Translations under genes and position numbers: made by a program
In this document: in pieces, positions 49,126 to 57,811 of the stretch
Layout: every line of letters begins with the position of its first letter
Position numbering within the stretch: position 1 is the stretch's first letter
NCBI GenBank assembly: GCA_000773965.1
Contig: JRUP01000014.1
Coordinates: 186,001-250,000, forward strand
Length of the DNA: 64,000 bases
Direction of reading: 5' to 3'
Origin: Enterobacter cancerogenus
Lineage (GTDB): Bacteria; Pseudomonadota; Gammaproteobacteria; Enterobacterales; Enterobacteriaceae
The notes under the pieces: generated by a model
Database searches by the model: none
The model's input: only the letters and a program-made list of their open reading frames with translations
Told to the model about the DNA's origin: nothing

Positions 49126-50013
49126 TCAGTGATAAATCTCATCCAACATACGAATAACCCCAACCTTCCATTCAGGGAGGGTTAGATTAAATGCTGTCGT
49201 GAATTTACTGGTGTTCAGTCTGGAATTTAGTGGGCGTTTTGCTGGCGTCGGAAAAGCGCTGGTATCAACGGCGTTAATGGCTGTGGCTTTGATCGGTAGG
49301 CCCTTTTCACGCACATGAGCAATGACTAAGTCTGCATAGGCATGCCATGTGGTAACACCCGAAGCAATCAGGTTGTAGATTCCGCTCTTTTCGGGTTCAG
49401 CCAATGTGGTTCTGATTGCGTGCGCGGTGCAATCTGCGATCAATTCAGCACCCGTTGGTGCGCCGAATTGGTCATTAATCACCGACAAGCTTTCGCGCTC
49501 TTGCGCCAGGCGGATCATGGTCTTGGCGAAATTATTGCCTTTGGCAGCATAAACCCAACTGGTGCGGAAGATGAGATAGTTTGGGGCGTGCTTAACAATC
49601 GCTTCTTCGCCCTGACGTTTGGTTTTGCCATAAGCATTGAGCGGAGATGTCTTATCATCTTCGCTCCACGGGCGTTCACCGCTGCCATCAAAGACGTAAT
49701 CGGTAGAGTAGTGAACCAATAGAGCGTTTACATCACGCGCTGCAATCGCCAGCGCTTCAACACTGGTGGCATTGATCAGCTCAGCATTCTGTAAATCGCT
49801 CTCAGCTTTATCCACCGCGGTATAAGCGGCAGCATTGACGATCACATCAGGCTTAATCTCTCGTACTGATTTCGCGATACCCTCTGGATTTGTCAAGTCA
49901 CCGCAGAAGTTCACTGAGTGGCGGTCTAGCGCAATGACATCACCCAAAGGTGCCAATGCGCGTTGGAGTTCCCAACCCACCTGGCCATTTTTACCCAACA
50001 GCAAAATTTTCAT
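49126..50013 (-). CDS. rfbD: dTDP-4-dehydrorhamnose reductase RfbD (RmlD)
   Basis: A 295-residue SDR-type reductase: [20 protein letters not shown] at the N-terminus, [19 protein letters not shown], the catalytic YGKTKRQGE (YxxxK) and [13 protein letters not shown]. It reduces dTDP-4-dehydro-L-rhamnose to dTDP-L-rhamnose with NADPH. It abuts rfbB with one shared base. The order B-D-A-C is the standard enterobacterial order. Confidence 0.95.
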   Translation of the reverse strand: MKILLLGKNGQVGWELQRALAPLGDVIALDRHSVNFCGDLTNPEGIAKSVREIKPDVIVNAAAYTAVDKAESDLQNAELINATSVEALAIAARDVNALLVHYSTDYVFDGSGERPWSEDDKTSPLNAYGKTKRQGEEAIVKHAPNYLIFRTSWVYAAKGNNFAKTMIRLAQERESLSVINDQFGAPTGAELIADCTAHAIRTTLAEPEKSGIYNLIASGVTTWHAYADLVIAHVREKGLPIKATAINAVDTSAFPTPAKRPLNSRLNTSKFTTAFNLTLPEWKVGVIRMLDEIYH

Positions 50014-51092
50014 TAGCTACGTTTCTCGTAGTTTTGTTCAATCCAATTCTGATAGGCACCGCTTTTCACGTGCTCAACCCACTCATGGTTGTCGAGATAC
50101 CACTGAACGGTTTTGCGTAAGCCCGTTTCGAAGCTTTCCTGCGGTGTCCATCCTAAATCTTGCTCAATCTTCGCTGCGTCAATCGCGTAACGGCGATCGT
50201 GACCAGGGCGGTCAGCAACATAGGTGATTTGTTGCGCATACGGCGTATCTTTCGGACGCAATTCGTCCAGTAATTCACAGACTTTGTGCACCACTTCCAG
50301 GTTTTGCTTCTCGTTGTGGCCACCGATGTTGTATGTGGTGCCGGTTTTTGCCTTGGTCACCACCGTATACAGTGCACGTGCGTGATCTTCGACATACAAC
50401 CAGTCGCGAATTTGGTCGCCCTTGCCATAAATCGGTAAAGGTTTGCCTTCCAATGCGTTGCTGATAATCAGAGGAATGAGTTTTTCCGGGAAATGATACG
50501 GGCCGTAATTGTTGGAACAATTAGTTACCACCACTGGCAAACCGTAGGTACGTCCCCAGGCGCGAACCAGGTGGTCACTAGCAGCTTTGGTTGAAGAGTA
50601 AGGGCTGCTTGGCGCATATGGCGTTGACTCGGTGAACATCGGAAGCTCGCCTTCCATTTCATCTGGATGTGGCAAGTCACCATAGACCTCATCAGTTGAG
50701 ATGTGGTGGAAGCGGAATGCGCTTTTGCGCTCTTCTGGCAGTGCCATCCAGTACTGACGGCTGGCTTCGAGCAAGGCGTAGGTGCCAACAACGTTGGTCT
50801 GTACAAATTCAGCAGGCCCGGTGATCGAGCGATCTACGTGACTCTCTGCTGCGAGATGCATCACCGCATCCGGCTGATGTTCGGCAAAAACTTTAGACAA
50901 CGCAACGCCGTCGCAAATGTCGACATGGCAGAAGGTGTAACGAGAGTCGTCACTGACCGTTTTCAGCGATTCAAGGTTGCCTGCATAGGTCAGTTTATCA
51001 ACGTTAATCACCTCATCACTGGTGTCATTGATAACATGACGGACCACAGCTGAGCCGATAAAACCTGCACCACCAGTAATTAAAATCTTCAT
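50013..51092 (-). CDS. rfbB: dTDP-glucose 4,6-dehydratase RfbB (RmlB)
   Basis: A 359-residue extended SDR enzyme: [18 protein letters not shown] (NAD+ site), [21 protein letters not shown], the catalytic [10 protein letters not shown] (YxxxK) and [20 protein letters not shown]. It converts dTDP-glucose to dTDP-4-dehydro-6-deoxyglucose. The frame stays open to 51170, but the 26 extra residues run into the ops element; the ATG at 51092 begins the Rossmann fold and is chosen. First gene of the O-antigen operon, about 80 bp after ops. Confidence 0.95.
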   Translation of the reverse strand: MKILITGGAGFIGSAVVRHVINDTSDEVINVDKLTYAGNLESLKTVSDDSRYTFCHVDICDGVALSKVFAEHQPDAVMHLAAESHVDRSITGPAEFVQTNVVGTYALLEASRQYWMALPEERKSAFRFHHISTDEVYGDLPHPDEMEGELPMFTESTPYAPSSPYSSTKAASDHLVRAWGRTYGLPVVVTNCSNNYGPYHFPEKLIPLIISNALEGKPLPIYGKGDQIRDWLYVEDHARALYTVVTKAKTGTTYNIGGHNEKQNLEVVHKVCELLDELRPKDTPYAQQITYVADRPGHDRRYAIDAAKIEQDLGWTPQESFETGLRKTVQWYLDNHEWVEHVKSGAYQNWIEQNYEKRS

Positions 51093-51171
51093 GACGTTGG
51101 ACTGTTCCTGACATTGCGACCGATATCCCGGCCAGAGGAGAAATAAACACCCCACATTAGCAATGGACAAA

Positions 51172-51210
51172 GCTACCGCCCTTGGGTTGCAGCTCCCAAC
51201 ATGCTGATGT
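51172..51210 (-). promoter_or_regulatory. JUMPStart element with ops site (RfaH recruitment)
   Basis: On the minus strand the ops core GGCGGTAGC lies at 51172-51180. It is preceded by a GGGAGCTGCAACCCAAG segment similar to the JUMPStart sequence found before enterobacterial polysaccharide operons. It lies about 80 bp before the rfbB start in the operon's direction. RfaH loading here would suppress termination through this long AT-rich operon. Confidence 0.88.
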
Positions 51211-51490
51211 GTGTAATACCGATCTTTAAGCTTAGTGCGATTTAATCGAGCTGAGCACTATTTGCTTGAAATAATTTTAATTCTTCAGAGTTAATTAGAA
51301 AGAATTGATTATTTCGGAACTTGAATTTTACCACCGAGGTCATGTGAACACGAACGAAATGGCCTTTGGCATCAAGTGATGGTTCAATTATTAACCGATT
51401 GTGCGATGAGGTGTAAGAGGATCGTCTACCTGTGACCAAACTGAAGCAATCAGAAAGTGACGAAAAGCAGGAGTAAGTCAAATCAGACGC
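51211..51490. other. Upstream region of the rfb operon
   Basis: The space between the galE terminator and the JUMPStart should hold the O-antigen operon promoter. A 79-codon frame at 51242-51481 (minus) has no recognisable domain, lies in a promoter position and is not accepted as a gene. No RNA gene seen. Confidence 0.45.
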
Positions 51491-51515
51491 AAAAAAAAGC
51501 GGACATCAAGTCCGC
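51491..51515 (-). terminator. Terminator of galE / exopolysaccharide operon
   Basis: Stem GCGGAC/GTCCGC at 51499-51515; on the minus strand it runs into eight U residues. It separates the exopolysaccharide-galF-galE unit from the rfb operon. Confidence 0.9.
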
Positions 51516-51525
51516 CTTCATCGTA

Positions 51526-52539
51526 TTACTTAAACCCATCCGGGTTCTTACTCTGCCAGTTCCACGTATCACGCATCATCGCGTCAATCCCACGCGTCAC
51601 ACGCCAGTCCAGCTCGGTGTTCGCCAGACTTGCATCCGCCCAGAACGCCGGCAGATCGCCATCACGACGCGGCTTAAACTCAAACGGAATCGCCTTACCA
51701 GAAGCCTTCTCAAACGCTTTAATCATTTCCAGCACCGAGAACCCTACCCCGCCGCCAAGATTATACGCCTTGTAACCGGTGACTTTCGGCAGATGATCCA
51801 GCGCCTTCAGGTGGCCTTCGGCCAAATCCACCACGTGGATGTAGTCGCGCTGTGCGGTGCCGTCTGGCGTGTCGTAGTCATCACCAAACACGCCCAGCTT
51901 CTCCAGGCGACCAATCGCCACCTGCGCGATATACGGCAGCAGGTTGTTAGGGATGCCGGTTGGGTCTTCACCAATCTCGCCAGACTCATGCGCGCCAACC
52001 GGGTTAAAGTAGCGCAGCGCGATGGCTTTGAAATTCGGGTCTGCTTTGGCGAAATCGCGCATCACGAATTCGATCATCAACTTAGAGGTGCCGTACGGGC
52101 TGGTGGTGCCACCGATTGGCGTGGTTTCCACGTAAGGAACCGGTGCATCCGCGCCATATACCGTCGCTGAAGAGCTGAAAATGAAATTCCACACGCCAGC
52201 GGCGCGCATCTCTTCCAGCAGCACCACGGTGCCTGCCACGTTGTTCTCGTAGTATTCCAGCGGCATGCGCGTGGATTCGCCCACGGCTTTCAATGCTGCG
52301 AAATGAATCACTGCTGAGATATCGTTAGCTGCGAACAGGTCACGCAGGCACGCGCGATCGCGGATATCGCCTTCAACGAACACTGCTTTCTTGCCAGACA
52401 ACTTCTCCACGCGATTGACGGCCTCGCGCGAAGCATTGCAAAGGTTATCCAGGACCACAACGTCGTCGCCGCGCTCTAACAGCGCCAGCACCGTATGGGA
52501 GCCGATGTACCCTGCTCCGCCCGTTACCAAAATAGCCAT
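51526..52539 (-). CDS. galE: UDP-glucose 4-epimerase GalE
   Basis: A 337-residue extended SDR epimerase: AILVTGGAGYIGSHTVLALL at the N-terminus, HFAALKAVGEST, FSSSATVYG, the YGTSK catalytic tyrosine/lysine, and ALRYFNPVGAHESGEIGEDP. It interconverts UDP-glucose and UDP-galactose. Placement after galF at the end of the exopolysaccharide cluster is that of the amylovoran and stewartan loci, whose polymers are galactose-rich, so it likely supplies UDP-galactose for the polymer. Confidence 0.95.
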   Translation of the reverse strand: MAILVTGGAGYIGSHTVLALLERGDDVVVLDNLCNASREAVNRVEKLSGKKAVFVEGDIRDRACLRDLFAANDISAVIHFAALKAVGESTRMPLEYYENNVAGTVVLLEEMRAAGVWNFIFSSSATVYGADAPVPYVETTPIGGTTSPYGTSKLMIEFVMRDFAKADPNFKAIALRYFNPVGAHESGEIGEDPTGIPNNLLPYIAQVAIGRLEKLGVFGDDYDTPDGTAQRDYIHVVDLAEGHLKALDHLPKVTGYKAYNLGGGVGFSVLEMIKAFEKASGKAIPFEFKPRRDGDLPAFWADASLANTELDWRVTRGIDAMMRDTWNWQSKNPDGFK

Positions 52540-52583
52540 GTGTACTCCTTTAAACCGCGCAAGCGGCGCGGCATGAGAATGGA

Positions 52584-53477
52584 TTATTTCGCCAGAATTT
52601 TCTGGATAGCTTCGCGGAAATCACGACCCTGTGCGTTGTTACGCAGACCGTAAGAAACGAAGGCCTGCATGTAGCCCATTTTTTTACCACAGTCGAAGCT
52701 GGTACCGGTCAGCAGTTGTGCATCAACCGGTTTCTTCTTGCTGAGTGACGCGATGGCATCAGTCAGCTGGATACGGCCCCATGCACCCGGCTCAGTTTTT
52801 TCCAGCTCTTGCCAGATGTCCGCAGACAGCACATAACGACCGACCGCAGTCAGGTCTGAATCCAGCTGGCCCGCTTCTGGCTTTTCAACGATGTTGGTGA
52901 TGATGCTGATGTCGCCTGGGTTATCGATCGGCTGCTCGGTGGTCAGAACACCGTATTCGGTCAGATCTTCGCCCGGCATGTGTTTCGCCAGTACCTGTGA
53001 GTGACCGGTTTCTTCGAAGCGCGCGACCATGGCGGCGAGGTTATAGCGCAGGTGATCAGCTGTAGAGTCATCCAGCAGCACGTCTGGCAGCACCACCACG
53101 AACGGGTTATCACCGATCATTGGGCGTGCACACAGCACAGAGTGGCCGAGACCCAGCGGGTTCGCCTGACGCACGTTCATAATGGTCACGCCGGGAGGAC
53201 AGATTGATTGCACTTCGCTCAGCAGCTGACGTTTTACGCGCGCTTCGAGCAGCGCTTCCAGCTCATAAGTGGTGTCGAAGTGGTTTTCCACTGCATTTTT
53301 GGAAGCATGGGTGACCAGCACAATCTCCTTGATGCCCGCCGCTACACACTCGTCAACGATGTATTGAATCATTGGTTTATCGACGATTGGCAGCATCTCT
53401 TTCGGGATAGCTTTTGTTGCAGGGAGCATATGCATACCGAGACCCGCAACCGGGATTACTGCTTTAAGCTTGGTCAT
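52584..53477 (-). CDS. galF: GalF, UTP-glucose-1-phosphate uridylyltransferase subunit/homologue
   Basis: A 297-residue nucleotidyltransferase. The N-terminus [20 protein letters not shown] has the GMHM form of GalF instead of the GTRM of GalU, so catalytic activity may be low; GalF is thought to modulate GalU. Also seen: [40 protein letters not shown] and [17 protein letters not shown]. It lies 44 bp before galE. A 310-bp gap upstream suggests it may also have its own promoter. Confidence 0.93.
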   Translation of the reverse strand: MTKLKAVIPVAGLGMHMLPATKAIPKEMLPIVDKPMIQYIVDECVAAGIKEIVLVTHASKNAVENHFDTTYELEALLEARVKRQLLSEVQSICPPGVTIMNVRQANPLGLGHSVLCARPMIGDNPFVVVLPDVLLDDSTADHLRYNLAAMVARFEETGHSQVLAKHMPGEDLTEYGVLTTEQPIDNPGDISIITNIVEKPEAGQLDSDLTAVGRYVLSADIWQELEKTEPGAWGRIQLTDAIASLSKKKPVDAQLLTGTSFDCGKKMGYMQAFVSYGLRNNAQGRDFREAIQKILAK

Positions 53478-53787
53478 ATTTATTCCATTTCATGAAGTGA
53501 ATACGTGGGGTCGATTATGCAGGATCGGCCGGTGCAGCAAGTATAATCTTTATCTGAAAATCCGGCACTAACTCTCTGTCACAACTTCAAAAATCGCCAA
53601 AATGGCAGGCTGCCGCTTCGCCTGATACACGGAAAATGAACTGGCTAAACTGCTGAAAAACAGTGAGGGATTGATGGAAAAAGCACGGGTGATAAGACCA
53701 TTGATTTGCAGAATAGATGAGGGGGATTTTGGCGCGGGCACTCGCTCAAAGCTCATACCCGCGCTGATAGCGTCGTTATCTTAAAAC
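53478..53787. other. 310-bp gap between wzx and galF
   Basis: Probably holds the galF promoter. A 62-codon frame at 53568-53756 (minus) has no domain and a serine-rich, random-looking composition, so I do not call it. No clear terminator for the exopolysaccharide operon is seen here. Confidence 0.4.
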
Positions 53788-55128
53788 TTACAGCCAACCC
53801 TCAAACCACTCCGGCATCACGAACAGATTGAAGTGATTCACCAGCATCATCAGGCCGACAAACACCACCGACACCGAAACCCACTGGCGGGCATACGGCA
53901 TAAAGCGGATACCAATCACCGGCTTGATAAAGAACGGATGGGCGAAGGCAGAAATCAGCACCTGCGAGATGGAGAGCGTCAACGCCACATACAGCACGTT
54001 CGGCCAGATGTAGGTTGTCGCCAGTACCACGACCACCACCAGACTGGCGACGATATTCCAGTAGAACTCAACGTTAGTCTTGCCGTTCGCCTGGGAAATC
54101 GCGCCGGTTAAGCCACCCATCGGACGCAGCATGCCGAACAGCAGCATCAGCGGAATCAGATGGTAAACCTGCTCATGCGATGCGCCATACAGCACGCGTA
54201 CGATGACCGGAGAGAGAATGCCAATCGCCAGATACATCGCGCTGCTGAACAACATGATGACGAAGGTGCCTTTCAGGAACAGATTTTTCAGCTGCTCCGG
54301 ATCGTGCTGCTTCTCTGCGAAACGCGGCAGTGCCAGACGGTTGATCACCGGCGAAACCAGTTTAAGCGGCTGCAGAATCAGCTCTTTTGCCAGCGAGTAG
54401 ATCCCCAGCATCTCGGCGCCCATCACTTTACCGACAATCAGTGCATCCGCCTGGGTACGCAACTGATTGATGGTCTGCGAACCGAGCTGATAGATGCCGT
54501 AACGCACCGCGCTGATGAAGGTTGCCCCTTCAAACTCCCACGTTGGACGCCACGACTTCTCACCGAAGTAGATCATGCACAGGATGCGGGTAAAGGCATT
54601 GATGAACAGCCCAAGAATCGCCGCCGCCACCGTCAGTGAAGTGAAGTACAGCATCGCCACGGTACAGAGAAACGCGAACAGCTTGGTCGCCATCTCAATC
54701 TTCGCCAGCGTCACCATGCGTTTGGACTTCACATAGTGCGCCTGATACTGCGACAGGTGTCCCAGCACGAGGAAGTTGAGGCTGGTGAGCATGATCAGCC
54801 CGGTCAATTCAGGCAGGTGATAGAACCACGCCACCGGGAAGGCAATTGCCAGCATAATTAAGCCGGTACACAAGCTAAGTGAGACGTTGACCCAATAAAT
54901 CGTACTCTGCTGGCGGCGGTTGATGTCCTGGCGATGCACGATGTAGCTGCTCATCCCCATATCCTGCAACACCGTTGCCACCGCCAGAATGGCGTTGATA
55001 ATGGCTAATAAACCCAACTCATGCGCTTCCAGTTTTCGCGCCAGAACGCTGAGCTGTAACACCTGCAGCAATGCCGCGAAGCAGGTACTGCCAAACAGCC
55101 AGACGGCCTGTTTTTTTAATCCGCTCAC
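53788..55128 (-). CDS. wzx: Exopolysaccharide repeat-unit flippase Wzx (AmsL-like)
   Basis: A 446-residue MOP-superfamily (PST) membrane protein with about 12-14 hydrophobic segments, starting MSGLKKQAVWLFGSTCFAAL. It flips the lipid-linked repeat unit of the exopolysaccharide to the periplasm. The position, directly after the AmsK-type glycosyltransferase (ATGA overlap) and before galF, is that of amsL in Erwinia amylovora and wzx in the stewartan cluster. Confidence 0.87.
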   Translation of the reverse strand: MSGLKKQAVWLFGSTCFAALLQVLQLSVLARKLEAHELGLLAIINAILAVATVLQDMGMSSYIVHRQDINRRQQSTIYWVNVSLSLCTGLIMLAIAFPVAWFYHLPELTGLIMLTSLNFLVLGHLSQYQAHYVKSKRMVTLAKIEMATKLFAFLCTVAMLYFTSLTVAAAILGLFINAFTRILCMIYFGEKSWRPTWEFEGATFISAVRYGIYQLGSQTINQLRTQADALIVGKVMGAEMLGIYSLAKELILQPLKLVSPVINRLALPRFAEKQHDPEQLKNLFLKGTFVIMLFSSAMYLAIGILSPVIVRVLYGASHEQVYHLIPLMLLFGMLRPMGGLTGAISQANGKTNVEFYWNIVASLVVVVVLATTYIWPNVLYVALTLSISQVLISAFAHPFFIKPVIGIRFMPYARQWVSVSVVFVGLMMLVNHFNLFVMPEWFEGWL

Positions 55129-56348
55129 ACCATGCGCTCCAGAATTTTAGCCAGCTCGCCATAAGCGATGTGCTGATTGAACTCGGTTTCCACTTTGTGT
55201 CGCGCAGCAGCCACGACCGGCGCGACATCGACATCACCGCGTGACAGACGCAGCAGCGTGTCAGCCAACTCTTCGGCATCGTTTTCGGAGACCAGCCAGC
55301 CGCTGACGTTGTTTTGAATCAGCTCCGGGATGCCGCTGTGATAGGTCGAAACCACCGGCAGCCCCACCGCCATCGCTTCCATCAACGCCACCGGAATGCC
55401 TTCCATGTCGCCATCGGCTGCGGTTTTCGACGGCAGCAGGAAGATATCGGCATCATTCAACGCCTGACGAATCTCTTCCTGCGGTTTGAAACCTGGCATA
55501 GTGACAAAGGCTTCCAGTCCGGCACGCGCGATGTGTTCACGCATCATGCCGTCCTGCTCACCGTTGCCGATGATGGTGAACTCGAACTGCCCACCGTTGT
55601 TGCGCAGAATTTCACTGGCCTTGACCGCCACGTCCAAGCCCTTTTTCTCGGTCAAACGCGCGACCGAAACAATTCGCAGCGGCTGATGAAACGCCTCACG
55701 CGGCCTGAAGTTGAACTTCTCTGGCTCAATGCCCATGCGCGTCACGTGCACCTTCTCGCGCGGGCAGCCCATCTCAATCAGCTTGTTCTCCCACAGATGA
55801 CTGATAGGCAGCATCAGTTCGCTCTGTTTGAACAGGTTGACGTAGTCGAGCTTGTGCTCTTCGAGAATGTGGCGGCGAGAGATATCCGCGCCGTGGAATA
55901 CCGTAGCCTGCTTGCCTTTCAGCACGCCGAGCTCACGCAGTTTGTTGGCCAGCGCACCGGCATAACCAAAGTGCACCAGAAACACATCCGCGGTGAAGGT
56001 TTGCTTCGCGTTAGCAACAATCGCGGGCAGCAGCAGCTTTTTCGCCTGCTGGCCGTAGCGGCCGACGTTGAGTGATTTGATTAACGCCGGCTTCGCGATT
56101 TTCGGCAGCATCAAACCAATGCGCTGCGTCAGCTTATCGAGATTCGAAACTTTCTCTTCCGGCAGTAAATAGTGAGTTTTCGCCGCCAGATTGTAATCAT
56201 CGAACGCGGCGTGGCGATTGATCATATCGCCCGGAAACACGGAGATAATCTCCACGTCATAGCCTGCATCGATGAAATGCGTTACCTGATTGAGGACAAA
56301 CGTCTCAGAGGCAACCGGAAAACGCATGGTGAAAAAGGTCAGCTTCAT
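55125..56348 (-). CDS. amsK: Glycosyltransferase AmsK/WceK (WcaL-like, GT4)
   Basis: A 407-residue GT-B enzyme. N-terminal LTFFTMRFPVASETFVLNQV is shared with WcaL/AmsK; VFHGADISRR follows. The C-terminal donor domain has VSVARLTEKKGLDVAVKASE, GFKPQEEI and the EGIPVALMEAMAVGLPVVST retaining-GT4 motif. It adds a sugar in the side chain of the repeat unit, by analogy with amylovoran/colanic acid. The GTG-ATG pair at 56351/56348 gives two possible starts; the ATG is chosen. It overlaps wzx by four bases. Confidence 0.85.
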   Translation of the reverse strand: MKLTFFTMRFPVASETFVLNQVTHFIDAGYDVEIISVFPGDMINRHAAFDDYNLAAKTHYLLPEEKVSNLDKLTQRIGLMLPKIAKPALIKSLNVGRYGQQAKKLLLPAIVANAKQTFTADVFLVHFGYAGALANKLRELGVLKGKQATVFHGADISRRHILEEHKLDYVNLFKQSELMLPISHLWENKLIEMGCPREKVHVTRMGIEPEKFNFRPREAFHQPLRIVSVARLTEKKGLDVAVKASEILRNNGGQFEFTIIGNGEQDGMMREHIARAGLEAFVTMPGFKPQEEIRQALNDADIFLLPSKTAADGDMEGIPVALMEAMAVGLPVVSTYHSGIPELIQNNVSGWLVSENDAEELADTLLRLSRGDVDVAPVVAAARHKVETEFNQHIAYGELAKILERMV

Positions 56349-56351
56349 CAC

Positions 56352-57614
56352 TTACCCCAGCACGTTGAGAATTTCTGCCGTAATGCGGTTACCAATTTCA
56401 CGCTCCTGCGCCACCGCGGTATCCACTTTGCGCTTCACATTGTCGTAATCGGCCAGTACGGTTTGTACTTTGTCGATCAGCGAGCCATCCATCAGGCTTT
56501 GCACGTCGGTGGCCATTTGCGGCAGTCCAAGCTGCTTCATCACACCGAGCGATTTGTGCTCATAGTTGATGGCCACGGCTGGGGTACCGAAGTTCATGGA
56601 AATGATGGCGGAGTGCAGGCGGGTGCCAATAGTCAGGTGACAATGGCTTAGCAGGATGCCGAGTTCGAGGTCGTTGAACTCGTCCATGATGACATGGTAA
56701 TGCTCGGGATTTTCGACGTGGTCGCGTAGCGTCAGCGCCACCATCCGGTCATCTTTGGCATAGCTGTCGATGCCGGTACAGGTAGAGAAAGCCACCACCT
56801 GATAGCCCTCGGCAATCATCGCGTTGATGACCTTACCGAAAGCCGCTTCATATTCTTTCTGCGTCACGCCGAGACGTTTGTCGAAAGGCGCCAATTCACG
56901 CACGGTGATAGCGATGGTTTTACGTGCGCTGATGATATTTTTCCAGTGCAGCAGGTTGTGGCTTGGGTTCTCCACATCGCGCGCTTTCACCAGGAAGGCG
57001 GTATCCACGCCCTTCTTCACGCGGCTGGTGGTGACGCCGTCTTGCTTCAGGCGATCGAAGCTGACCTCTTCACGCAGCACCAGGCTATCGACGCGATCAA
57101 ACACGAAATTGGCCAGCGCATTCACGCGTGGATTCTCAAAGGGTCCCACGGAGTGACCGACCATGTGCAGCGGCTTTTTCGCCATCAATGCACAGAGCGC
57201 GTGGTCAAACTGCGTCACACCATAAAGATCGACGAAGAAGGAACCGCCCACCTGAATGATGGCGTCATACTGTTCCAGACTTTTGGTGAACTGCGCCAGA
57301 TGGGGCGGCACAGAGAACGATTTGTACAGGCCACCCTTGCCCAGATGCGCCATCATGATTTCGGGCATCAGGCGGTTGGCCACTTTACGTTTAACGCTGC
57401 CCACCAGCCCTTTCGCTGATTTGCTGTTATGCAGAAACAAGGAATCCTGCTGGATATCCTGTTGCAATAAGTACCCGGAGCTTGTTGGATAACGACTGAT
57501 CACATCAATATCGAGGTCGCCACGCGCAGACTGCAAAGAGTCGATCAGTCCACGTAAAATCGCGCCATCCCCACGATTTCCACAGGTATGGTTTCCCACC
57601 AATAAAATCTTCAT
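56352..57614 (-). CDS. amsJ: Polysaccharide pyruvyl transferase AmsJ/WceJ (WcaK-like)
   Basis: A 420-residue protein of the polysaccharide pyruvyl transferase family: KILLVGNHTCGNRGDGAILR at the N-terminus, AIIQVGGSFFVDLYG, VGHSVGPFENP and the late TIGTRLHSAIISMNFGTPAVAINYEHK. It transfers pyruvate from PEP as a ketal to a sugar of the repeat unit, the acidic decoration of amylovoran and stewartan. The ATG at 57614, after TGGAG, is preferred over a GTG two codons earlier. It is separated from wceF by about 200 bp with a strong hairpin. Confidence 0.9.
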   Translation of the reverse strand: MKILLVGNHTCGNRGDGAILRGLIDSLQSARGDLDIDVISRYPTSSGYLLQQDIQQDSLFLHNSKSAKGLVGSVKRKVANRLMPEIMMAHLGKGGLYKSFSVPPHLAQFTKSLEQYDAIIQVGGSFFVDLYGVTQFDHALCALMAKKPLHMVGHSVGPFENPRVNALANFVFDRVDSLVLREEVSFDRLKQDGVTTSRVKKGVDTAFLVKARDVENPSHNLLHWKNIISARKTIAITVRELAPFDKRLGVTQKEYEAAFGKVINAMIAEGYQVVAFSTCTGIDSYAKDDRMVALTLRDHVENPEHYHVIMDEFNDLELGILLSHCHLTIGTRLHSAIISMNFGTPAVAINYEHKSLGVMKQLGLPQMATDVQSLMDGSLIDKVQTVLADYDNVKRKVDTAVAQEREIGNRITAEILNVLG

Positions 57615-57769
57615 AAACACTCCAGAAAAATTTTTTTAATTTTTTACAAGCCACGTCATTTCCTGCACGGGCAAAGTGAACTCTGTGTTAAAAAACTGCA
57701 ATGGGAACAATGCCCAAAATAGAAAATCTGTCCTCAAACGGGCGACCTGCAGGCCGCTCCCAACCTTTC

Positions 57770-57803
57770 CCGGAGAGGGCGCAAACGGCTGCGTCCTCTC
57801 CGG
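57770..57803 (-). promoter_or_regulatory. Strong intercistronic hairpin downstream of wceF
   Basis: Nine-bp outer stem CCGGAGAGG/CCTCTCCGG, extended by an inner GCGCA/TGCG(T) pairing. It lies 9 bp after the wceF stop in transcript direction and has no following U-tract, so an mRNA-stabilising, processing or partial-termination role is more likely than full termination. Confidence 0.6.
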
Positions 57804-57811
57804 TTAATGCA

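Noticed and set aside
51242-51481. 79-codon minus-strand frame between galE and rfbB
   Set aside because: No domain, composition or ribosome site to support it, and it overlaps the expected promoter region of the rfb operon.
53568-53756. 62-codon minus-strand frame between wzx and galF
   Set aside because: Serine-rich, without family resemblance; lies in the likely galF promoter region.
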